Part shown: positions 55,779 through 64,000 of the stretch, one piece after another
Position numbering within the stretch: position 1 is the stretch's first letter
Layout: each line of letters starts with the position of its first letter
Assembly: GCF_964340395.1 (NCBI RefSeq)
Contig: NC_135558.1
Coordinates: 24,422,564-24,486,563 of the forward strand
DNA: 64,000 bases
Reading direction: 5' to 3'
Source: Glandiceps talaboti
Lineage: Eukaryota; Hemichordata; Enteropneusta; Spengelidae
Made by a program: the position numbers and the translations under genes
The notes under the pieces: model-generated
What the model saw: only the letters and a program-made list of their open reading frames with translations
What the model was told of the DNA's origin: nothing
Databases searched by the model: none

Positions 55779-57030
55779 AGTCCCCGCCGGACAAAGTCCG
55801 GGACGGGGACTTATGGATTGGGTTCCGTGCGTCCGTGCGTCCGTCCGTCCGTCCTCAGCCGTTTCTTGGAGATGCCTGGACCGATTTTTTTCAAACTTGG
55901 TACATGGGCAACATACAATGGCATACATATGCACGTCAATTTGTTTCATGATACGATCCAACATGGCCACCTAGCAGCCATTTTGTTTGCAAATTTTCCC
56001 TGTCTAAAGCCATAACTCAGACATGCCTGAACAGATCTCATTCAAAGTTGGTATTAGGACAGTGTTCTATGGCATATATGTGCATATTCATTGTTGTCAT
56101 GATACGATCCAATATGGCCGCCTAGCAGCCATTTTGTTTGTGAATTTTCATGTCCAAAGCCATAACTCAGACATGCTTGGACAGATCTCATTCTAAGTTG
56201 GTATTAACACAGTGTTCTATGACATACATGTGCATATCCATTTTCGTCGTGATACAATCCGATATGGCTGCCTGACAGCCACTTTGTTTGCGAATTTTCC
56301 ATGTCCAAAGCCATAACTCAGACATGCTTGAGCAGATCTCGTTCAAAGTTGATATTAGGACTGTGTTCTATGACATACATGTGCATATTCATTGTTGTCG
56401 TGATACGATCCAATATGGCTGCCTGGCAGCCATTTTGTTTGCGAATTGTCCATGTCCAAAGCCATAACTCAGACATGCTTGGACAGATCTCATTCAAAGT
56501 TGGTATTAGGACAGTGTTCTATGACATACATGTGCATATTCATTGTTGTTGTGATACGATCCAATATGGCCACCTGGCAGCCATTTTGTTTGCGATTTTT
56601 CTATGTCCAAAGCCATAACTCAGACATACTTGAACAGATCTCATTCAATGTTGGTATTAGGACAGTGTTCTATGACATACATGTGCATATCCATTTTCAT
56701 CGTGATACTATCCAATATGGCCGCCTGGCAGCCATTTTGTTTGCGATTTTTCTATGTTCAAAGCCATAACTCAGACATACTTGAACAGATCTCATTCAAA
56801 GTTGGTATTAGGACAGTGTTCTATGACATACATGTGCATATCCATTTTCATCGTGATATGATCCCCCTTACCCGACCAATCCTTTATTGTTGTAGGCATG
56901 TCCAACAAGCAGACACAACATATCTAAGTCTGTTTGATTTAGGTTCACAAGTGTTGTTGCGTGATCAGAGTAGTGATAATTCCTTAAAACCCAATCATAG
57001 CAGGGACTATGTCATTCTCAATGACTTGTT
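55779..57030 (+). repeat. Family B repeat, long copy (about 7 internal units)
   Basis: The best-preserved 5' hairpin: AGTCCCCG and CGGGGACT enclose CGGAC-AAA-GTCCG. (CGTC)n follows, then about seven 150-bp units and the right end ATAGCAGGGACTATGTCATT. Units alternate GTTGTCATGATACG and TTCATCGTGATAC variants. It ends about 65 bp before a Sec16 exon. Confidence 0.9.
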
Positions 57031-57096
57031 AAACAATACACTACTTTTCATACATACATGTAAGGAAAGTTATCTTATTCTTTATATCATTTTCAG

Positions 57097-57160
57097 TTCT
57101 TCAACCCATCATCCCTTGCAACTCATCATCAGTCATGGGATCCTAATGCTGACACTCATC

Positions 57161-57198
<38 letters not shown>

Positions 57199-57432
57199 AA
57201 GGCACAACCAGAGAAGAATCAAATGTCAGATTATCAGCAACAACAGTTGCAGTTTCATCCACAACAACTACAACTACAGCAGCAACAATATGAGCTGCAA
57301 GCACAGCAGTCACCACCACCACCACCACCACAACAACAGTTCCAATATCGACAGCAGCCACAGCCACAGCAAGGAATTTCAGAGTACAAAGAAAGTGATC
57401 CACCACAGGAGAATGGAGAACAGGAAGGGAAT
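57097..57432 (+). CDS. SEC16A: Sec16A-like, exon 12 of 13 in the window (polyglutamine exon)
   Basis: A 336-bp phase 0/0 exon opening after TATCATTTTCAG with FFNPSSLATHHQSWDPNADT, followed by H and 13 Gln encoded by an uninterrupted (CAA)13 at 57160-57198. The remainder is Gln-rich (QQQLQFHPQQLQLQQQQYEL), has a six-Pro run and ends ..PPQENGEQEGN before GTAAGT. FFNPSSLA resembles the vertebrate FYNPAQLAQ block. In vertebrates that block lies after, not before, the SRCSSMSSLS block, so either the exon order differs or the similarity is a repeated motif. The Gln expansion is lineage-specific as far as can be judged. Confidence 0.88.
57160..57198 (+). repeat. Pure (CAA)13 coding microsatellite
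   Basis: Thirteen uninterrupted CAA codons within the Sec16 exon, encoding polyglutamine. Confidence 0.95.
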
Positions 57433-57509
57433 GTAAGTACAATGCTACAAACCTAAAGTTTTTCTTTCCCCCCCCCCCCCCCCTGTCTTAGTAGTGAATG
57501 GGTTTTACT

Positions 57510-57849
57510 AGCACATCTGAACTGGTAAGGTTCAGTAGTGTTATAGGCATGGTGCGGTGTCTGTCCATCTGTCTGTGTGTGTGTGCGGTTGTGTGTGTGT
57601 GTGTGTGTGTGTGGACGACTTGTACTCAAAAAGCCACCAGCCCATTTATTTTACCTTGGTATTTAGTGGGGACATTACTTTTGGTGTCTATTTCGAAAAT
57701 TGTTCAAAGGAGAGTGAGCGCATCACATGTATGTGATTTAGGTAAAACAATGTCATTTTTAGTCAAAAAACTTAAACTCAAAAACTACCAGGCAACATGG
57801 TCTTAAATTTGGTGGGAATGTTCTTAGGGGTGTGTAAATTTAGATTTGT
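57510..57849 (+). repeat. Family A repeat, 3'-truncated
   Basis: The 5' end ACTAGCACATCTGAACTGGT is followed by TTCAGTAGTGTTATAGGCAT and a (GT)n tract at about 57573-57612. Two modules follow to GGGAATGTTCTTAGGGGTGT. A C-run precedes it at 57467-57482. Confidence 0.75.
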
Positions 57850-58610
57850 GGATGACCATTCTCGCAAAACAGAACTGTTATTTCTTCTGCAACACTGCGA
57901 AATAACAAAACTCTGGCTTCTTATGATAGATGGACGGTTATTTCAGATTAGTAATAAATATTCATGAGTAATGACGTAATGACAAACCATATTCTGGAGT
58001 GCAAGCATGTTCACCATGCCATACATGTGTATCTAACACCGATCGGTGGCTAATTATACTTATACTCTGACTTATACCTGACATGTCACTGTGAGCGAAT
58101 GTCAATGTGACTAAATATGACTGTTTATAGGGGTATTTACCCATGTAAAAGTTACTAGTCTCATTTAAATCTACTAGGATAACCAATGTATGACGGGGTT
58201 AAAGAGTATAAAGTAAGAACGAGGAAAGATTCATTAAAAATTTACATTAAGGGCTGATAAACGGGCACTGTCCAGAGTAGTACCGGTGCCATGAATGCAG
58301 TCCTGGCATTCTGAAGTCATGCACCGGAAGGTTGTGTGCTAAAAGGTCATTCTTATATAGCATTCAGCCCAGGCTTAGTTCCTTATAAAATCAAGAGTAT
58401 GGTAAACAACTCTTCAATTACTACAGGTTGTGAATGGAATTATTTTTATCTCAAGTGAACTCACATGAATCAGCAAATCTTGGCTTGGTGTAACCTACTA
58501 AACTTGATACAAATTTATGATCAGTCTGACAGTACAACAAATCTATGCTCTCACAAACCCTATTTGACACTTTGAGGCAAGATTTATAGGTCATTATTTT
58601 TTCTTCCGTA
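57850..58610 (+). repeat. Family F repeat, copy inverted relative to 4970-5880
   Basis: ATGAGTAATGACGTAATGAC, GTGGCTAATTATACTTATAC, TAGTTCCTTATAAAATCAAG and CTATGCTCTCACAAACCCTA all match the reverse complement of 4970-5880 in reverse order. Family E follows directly. Confidence 0.75.
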
Positions 58611-59035
58611 AGGGAGAGATGTATTAGTGGGTGAAAGTCTGTGTGTGTGTCTGTGTCATCGTTTTCTCCAAAACGGCTGGCTCAATTCAAACGAAAGTTT
58701 GTACACATGTTCCATAGGGTAATGGCAAGAACTGATTAGAATTTTGGTAAACACCCATGAATATTAATGAGCAATTTATGTAATTAATGGTTTTCGGTAA
58801 TTAGGCTATATCTCAAGAATGCACACTTCAAATTCATTATAACTTGGTACATACAAATGTACATTTGCGATATCAAAGCTCACTTGTCCTGAAAATATTG
58901 CTAATGTAGCTTTACTTTTATTAAGTTATTGGCATATTTTTGGTAGGCCACAAAAAAGGAAAAGAATAATTTGTGGTCAGGAAATGTTGTCTAAAGTGGT
59001 GCGACTTTATCACCATTTTCTAAACCAGATTTAAA
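58611..59035 (+). repeat. Family E repeat, single copy
   Basis: GGGAGAGATGTATTAGTGGG is followed by a short GT tract and then the same modules as 50190-50985, ending AAAGTGGTGCGACTTTATCA. Confidence 0.85.
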
Positions 59036-59499
59036 CTGAATGCCTTCCATAAGGGTAGTCTTGCAATTTCATGATTTATGCAAGAAATTTAGCTCTGCAT
59101 CTGTGATTTTTTCAAGTCCCAGTGAAAGTTAGTTGTCAAAAACATTTTTCAAATGCCAGGAAAGCTTGCCATCCTCGACTGCACTTGGCTTTTGCGATCC
59201 CATACATACCCGGGATATGTACACCCGTTTCCACAGCAAATAATAAACAAAATTTAAACCCTCATAACATTACTACTACGCATCAGAAAGTTTACACACT
59301 TCATGGTACGCATCGTAACAGTTGAACAACTAAGGTATTATTGCCCTACTTTGTCCCTGGGTAAATTGTATACATTCTTGTTTCGATCGAGGTTGACAGA
59401 TGCACCATCTGTAATGTTGGTAACATTAGGTATAAAGTAGAGTACAAAGAATAGAGTATGTTTGTGTGTAACATTAGGTATACATGTATATAGAGTATA
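59036..59499. other. No recognised feature
   Basis: Intron with no recognised repeat apart from a duplicated GTAACATTAGGTATA block (59419 and 59467). Confidence 0.4.
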
Positions 59500-60555
59500 C
59501 TGTGGGTTTTGGGTCAAAAAATCTGATTTTTGGTCAAAAAACTTAAACTCCAAAAGTACTGGGCAGATTGGCATGAAATTTGGTGGGAACGTTCTTAGGG
59601 ATGAGTAAATTAAGATTTTAGTAATACGCAAATTAGGGCTAAAAATGTGTCTTTTTTGTCAAAAACCTATAATTCCAAAACTACTCAGCAGATTGGGATG
59701 AAATTTAACAGGGTTGCATCTGTGGGTGTATAGATGATGAAATATTAAGCATATAATGATCTCAGATGTAATATGCAAATTAGGTGTTAAAATGTGAATT
59801 TTGGTCAAAAAATTTGTATCTCAAAAAGTACTTGGTCAGTGATTTAAACTTGGTGAGATATTTCTAAAAGTGTTATTCTGCAGATTTTCTTCCAAATATT
59901 TTGACATAATTGGCCCTAGCAACCATGACCATGCTCATAGCAACAACCAAATGGCAGTATGTTTTGGTCAAATCAACATCTGGTAGGCAAGTGAGTAAAC
60001 ATTAAAAAAATGTATGCAAATATCCCTAGCAACCATGACCATGCCCATAGCAACAGCCAAATGTTCGTATATTTCACAAAGATAACAACAGGCATATAAG
60101 TAGACAAATGAATAAACCCTCGAAAAATGTATGTAAATTTGCCTAGCAACAAGACCACACCCATAGCAACAGCCAAAATATTATGTATACTGCAAAGATA
60201 ATAGGAATTGAAAGACAAATGAATAAACATTCAAAAAATGTATACAAATGTGCCTAGCAACAAGCCCATGCCCGTAGCAACAGCTAAATGATCACGTATA
60301 TTGCAAAGATAATATCAGGAATTCATACACAAGTGAACAAAAACATTCAAAAATGTATGCAAATATATCTAACAACATGACCACTCCCATAGCCACAGCC
60401 AAATCATCGCGTATATTGCAAAGATAGTAACATGGTTGGATAGGTAACTGGATAGTCATTCAGCAAATGAACACTTATTGTTAGCATGTACTAGCTCATG
60501 GATAAACATTTTTAAAAACTGTACAGTTGTGCTACAGCACCATTGGCAGTATTTT
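59500..60555 (+). repeat. Family A repeat, 5'-truncated, with about five 108-bp units
   Basis: Starts in the TTTTGGGTCAAAAAATCTGA module. GCAATCCCTAGC, AACAAGACCACACCCATAGC and similar unit cores recur between 59960 and 60410. It ends GTGCTACAGCACCATTGGCA. Confidence 0.85.
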
Positions 60556-60801
60556 TATCCATTTGCATGAATTAGCTTGTTGAATGCATGTATACCTCCA
60601 GGATGGCCTTATCTATAAAACTAGGATATAGTACTTCTTATACACATTATACATATACATGTAACTATTTCACCCTCACATGCCATGCTTTGTGTTGATT
60701 TACTCATCAAATCCATAACTTATTTTGTTTTGTCTTTTCTGTATGTTTTGTTTGGTGTCACTGTTGGTATGGTGGGTGTGGTGTGGTTTTTGTCTCCATA
60801 G

Positions 60802-60876
60802 CTATCAAGATCCAGCTCACTTAGTTCTCTCTCATATGAAGTCAGTCAACATTTCAATACCAACAACTCTGAACAG
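60802..60876 (+). CDS. SEC16A: Sec16A-like, exon 13 of 13 in the window (C-terminal SSLSSLS block)
   Basis: A 75-bp phase 0/0 exon after TTTTGTCTCCATAG. It reads LSRSSSLSSLSYEVSQHFNT, then NNSEQ, before GTATAT. It is nearly identical to the vertebrate SEC16A C-terminal block LSRCSSMSSLSREVSQHFNQ, so the identification is secure despite the short length. The Ser cluster is a likely phosphorylation region by inference. The last part of the C-terminus should lie further right; a candidate follow-on acceptor lies at 60947. Confidence 0.94.
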
Positions 60877-60946
60877 GTATATGCTTTTATTGTTTTGTCA
60901 CTTGTGTGTTTACTGTTTGTTGTCATATTATTTCCATTGTTTGCAG

Positions 60947-61030
60947 GTTCATGTAGTAAGCAGAGATTGTGTCTATGTTGCATGCCCTGTGCGTAATATG
61001 AAACTATACCATGCCCTGTGTGTAATATGA
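60947..61030 (+). CDS. Candidate short follow-on exon of Sec16 (uncertain)
   Basis: A strong acceptor (TTATTTCCATTGTTTGCAG) lies only 70 bp after the donor at 60877. In phase 0 the sequence reads VHVVSRDCVYVACPVRNMKL to a stop at 61030. Alternatively a donor-like GTAAGC at 60956 would leave a 9-nt microexon (VHV). Neither matches the known vertebrate terminal ..GQRKHLVLN, so it could be an alternative end, a microexon or a chance acceptor. Confidence 0.25.
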   Translation, partial: VHVVSRDCVYVACPVRNMKLYHALCVI

Positions 61031-61190
61031 AACTATACCATGCCCTGTGTGTAATATGAAACTATACCATGCCCTGTGTGTAATATTAAACTATACCATG
61101 CCCTGTGTGTAATATTAAACTATACCATGCCCTGTGCGTAATATGAAACTATACCATGCCCTGTGTGTAATATTAAACGATACCATGTGC
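60975..61190 (+). repeat. 29-bp tandem repeat, seven copies
   Basis: Units ATGCCCTGTGTGTAATATGA then AACTATACC, with G/C and GAAAC/TAAAC variants. Confidence 0.9.
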
Positions 61191-61289
61191 TTGGATTCAA
61201 AATTAATGTCAATATTCATCGCTAAAGGATATTTAAGAGATATGTTTTATGTAGAAACTTGTAAATCCCTCTACCTATCAACTAAAGTC

Positions 61290-61629
61290 TAATGTGTGAT
61301 TTGGGCCAAACAATGTCATTTTTGGTCAAAAAATTTAAAGTCAAAAGCTACTGGACAGATTGGTCTGAAATGTGGTGGAAACATTCTTAGGGGTGCATAG
61401 ATTACGATTTGTTCATGACATGGTGATTCCATCAGTAATATGCAAATTAGGGCTAAAAATGTCCCTCTTTGCTCAAAAATTTTTAAGTCGAAAGGTACTT
61501 AGCAGATTGGGCTGAAATTTAATGGAGATGCAGTAACTGTTAGGATGTGTAGATCAAGAAATATTAAGCATATAATCTCAACATAATGCCAATTAGGTGT
61601 AAAAATGTGAATTGTGGTCAAAAACTTAA
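61290..61629 (+). repeat. Family A repeat, left part (split by a TTAA element)
   Basis: Begins GTGTGATTTGGGCCAAACAA, with the usual AAAGCTACTGGACAGATTGG modules, and stops at GTGGTCAAAAACTTAA. It resumes at 63406 with TTAAATCTCAAAAAGTACTT. Confidence 0.8.
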
Positions 61630-63405
61630 AGTGTATGTAAAAAGGTTTCCAAAGTTTCTGACTTTTTGCCTGCAAATGACGTAGTTTTCATAGGTGATTA
61701 AAGATTTGTGTGACATTTTTGACAAAAGTACGATATTGATTACAAAAAATTGATTTGTTTGGAAAAATTCCGGAAATTGCCGAAATTGTTTAATATATAT
61801 TTCATGACATCACAACCGCAACAAACTTCAAATATGTCCGATTACATAACAATCAATAGCGATTCTAGTGGAATCACATTCTACTATTTAGAAGTCGAAA
61901 TTGACAATGACAACAATACATGCAGTACTAGTGATGACGAAGAAGATGTGGTAGTGGGGGATGCTTGTATTGTACTATATATGTATGAACCACTACCACT
62001 ACCACAACCATGACTACAGCCAAACAACAATCCCCACCTGCAGATGGTCGTTGACGATGTTATTGTCGACAGACTAAATAATACTGACCGGTAAGTGATG
62101 ATAATAAAAAGTAGGTATTTTAAATCAGCAGATGAAGGAAAAAATTGAGTCGAAATTTCGAAAGTAGTTGTCCCATTGAAATCATAACACTGTAACAGTA
62201 GTACTATTTAGTGGGGTTATATTGACTTACTGACTACACAGTGTGTGTACGTACGCTAAGTGTGTTTGAACCGCCATTCATATATTTCATGGAAACATCT
62301 ATATAATTGAAGGTCTGATCGGTTGTCAATCTTTAAAGGATTTTGTGAAATCATCATTACCAGAAAAAATCAGAACAGTTCAGGAACGGCCAAATAATTT
62401 ATTGACGGTGAGCACTGAGCATACACTGCGTTCCAGGGTAGCAGGGTGAGGTCTACCGCTAGAGCACCCAGTACAGTTCCGCACGACGTGTGACTAGACA
62501 CGCTCCTGAGAACACACTAGGAATATAGTAGTATACAGCCCGACGAACCTCTGGCTCTGTTCTCACTCTCAGTCACATCCAACTGCTCTCACCCTTGCAA
62601 ACAATGCATTAAATTTTGCATTTATAAATGACTGGTCTTCATTCACTGACAAGGAAACCAAAGTCATACAATAAGGTCATGAATATGTCTAAAGGGAAGT
62701 GCACTGTACTATAGTACCGTAGTACGTACGCGTATGAGCATCATGGTATGAACGTGTTTTGTTCTTGTTATTCATCGGCGCGGCGATATGGGCCGGTACG
62801 AAGACATTGCTATCGCAAGTAAAAATCCCCATTATGTGGTACAGGCTCGTAACATTATACTAGTATGTTCTTTGAAAGTGTAATTTATGTTTCTTATCTG
62901 GTGAATTAACTTTCAATTCAATTCAACATTAGGACTCGTAATCACAGCCAACAAAAGAAATGTCATCGTTGCCAGTGTCGTAATATGTAGTACACCAGGA
63001 CGCAGCATCTTATCATTCATGATCGTTTTTCGTGAGTTTGAGAGTTGTGCAGTACTGAGACATCATTGAAAGCGTTGGAAACTCATCCTCTGTATGTTGA
63101 AAAGAAGCAAGCTGATTAGAACTTCCAAATCTTTTTTGACAAAATCAGTGTAGTCAAGCGTTGACGCCCCCCTACCAGGCAACACTCAGGCATGGTTAAA
63201 AAAAATGATCATGTTCTGGCAGTGACGTAATTTTCCGAAGACTCCCGAAGCAAAATGCTCATCGCAGATTTTTAAAAAAAATCAATTTTTCACTATTAAT
63301 ATCGTGCTTTTGTCAAAAATGACATACAAATCTTTAATCACCTATGAAAACTACGTCGTTTGCAGGCAAAAATTCTGAAACTTTGGAAACCTATTTACAT
63401 ACACT
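61630..63405. mobile_element. TTAA-flanked DNA transposon, 1.8 kb, long TIRs
   Basis: The termini AGTGTATGTAAA..GGTTTCCAAAGTTTC and their complement at the right end form inverted repeats of about 135-140 bp (61630-61765 and about 63275-63405), roughly 90 percent identical by eye. TTAA is duplicated at 61626-61629 and 63406-63409. The termini start AG, like the two other TTAA elements in this window. A short coding-like exon lies inside (61834-62091). No transposase was seen. Confidence 0.88.
61834..62091 (+). CDS. Uncharacterised transposon-encoded exon (interrupted)
   Basis: Starts MSDYITINSDSSGITFYYLE. An acidic stretch (STSDDEEDV) is followed by PLPLPQP and a stop (62011-62013). The same frame then continues LQPNNNPHLQMVVDDV..DRLNNTDR up to GTAAGT at 62092. 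An acidic Ser-rich N-terminus ending RL.NTD at a donor is reminiscent of the first exon of small transposon-associated proteins with a P2X7-type C-terminal Cys domain (R..NTDWC). The Cys domain is not visible, so this is speculative. Confidence 0.3.
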
Positions 63406-64000
63406 TTAAATCTCAAAAAGTACTTGGTCAATGAGATTGAAATTGAAGTGTATTCTGCAGATTTTGTTGAAAACATTTTGACAGAATTGACCCTAGCAGC
63501 CATGACCATGCCCTTAGCAATAACCAAATGCCAGTATATTTTGCTAAAGTAACATCATCTGACAGGCAAGTGAGTAAACATTCAAAAAATGTATGCAAAT
63601 ATCCCAAGCAACCATGACCACGGCCATAGCCATAGCAACAGCCAAACGATGGTGTATTTCACAAAGAACAGATTTTTAGATAAGTGAACAAAACATTCAA
63701 AAATGTATGCAAATAAGCCTAGCAACAAGACAACACCCATAACATCAGCCAAATGATTGCATATATTGCAAAGATAACAAGGAGGATTAATAGACAAGTG
63801 AGTAAACATTCAAAAATGTTTGTAAATGTGCCTAGCAACAGCCATATGATGATGGTATATCACAAAGATCAGGGATTCATAGACAAGTGAACTAAAATTG
63901 AAAAATGGTATACAAACATGTCTAGCAACATGACCATGCCCATAGCAACAGCCAAATAATCCTGAAGATAACAACAGGGCCGGAAAGGCAAATGGATAAT
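63406..64000 (+). repeat. Family A repeat, right part, with about five 108-bp units, running off the window
   Basis: Resumes the CTCAAAAAGTACTTGGTCAA module, then unit cores AACATTCAAAAAATGTATGC and GCAACAAGACAACACCCATA repeat from 63550. The window ends in AACAACAGGGCCGGAAAGGC, just before the expected 3' terminal block. Confidence 0.85.

Noticed and set aside
56603-57436. A 277-codon frame spanning family B units and the polyglutamine exon
   Set aside because: It is in a different frame from Sec16 in the exon part and consists of repeat translation (YDIHVHIH..) in the rest. The Sec16 frame has matching splice sites and homology.

Overview
The window is animal nuclear DNA from a draft assembly; the 100-N gap at 26262-26361 is a standard unknown-size scaffold gap. 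It is AT-rich, full of microsatellites and dense with transposable elements. One protein-coding gene is recognisable. It runs left to right through nearly the whole window on the + strand and encodes a Sec16A-like protein, the scaffold that organises COPII budding at ER exit sites. Thirteen exons (1872-1992, 4467-4578, 14837-14996, 16299-16385, 21997-22101, 22507-22747, 23402-23790, 32545-32823, 45172-45376, 52276-52422, 53351-53493, 57097-57432, 60802-60876) join in one open frame of 2400 nt (800 codons), with GT..AG boundaries and matching phases at all twelve junctions. They cover the end of the helical central domain, the linker, the WDP..K..W block and the Sec23/Sec12-binding C-terminal region. 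The 5' exons lie left of the window, and the true 3' end was not identified. The protein and the repeat content fit a marine invertebrate, perhaps a hemichordate, amphioxus or similar; the species cannot be fixed from sequence alone.

The rest is intron, and most of it is repetitive. Family A begins with an AGCACAACTGAA..TTCAGTAGTGCT hairpin and a (GT)n tract. It contains about 108-bp internal units and ends CAGTTGTGCTACAATGCCATTGGCGCTATTTTT. It occurs in most introns. Family B begins with an AGTCCCCG..CGGGGACT hairpin and a (GTCC)n tract, and carries 150-bp internal tandem units. Family D (GCCCC..GGGGC start) carries TGACCT repeats. Families C, E and F each occur at two or more loci.

Inserted among or into these are: a CR1/Jockey-like LINE holding a hAT-like element, both inside a family A copy (11.0-14.8 kb); a 5'-inverted LINE 3' end (19.57-20.17 kb); a PIF/Harbinger-type element (23.88-24.89 kb); a TA-flanked MITE (25.46-25.89 kb); a decayed transposase (35.4-36.2 kb); and three elements flanked by TTAA whose termini start AG (39.75-42.54, 47.44-51.53 and 61.63-63.41 kb), which fits the Kolobok/T2 type.

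The most unusual structure is a 3-kb minisatellite at 7.7-10.7 kb. Its 39/42-bp unit is the coding sequence of the reverse-transcriptase motif FGVPQGSVLGPL, and it runs directly into the continuation of the same RT gene at its right edge. A second notable array (32838-34412) has 30-bp units in a 90/180-bp higher-order pattern, starts 15 bp after a Sec16 splice donor, and repeats donor-like AGGTGAGC about every 90 bp. No tRNA, rRNA or CRISPR feature was found, and no second host gene.
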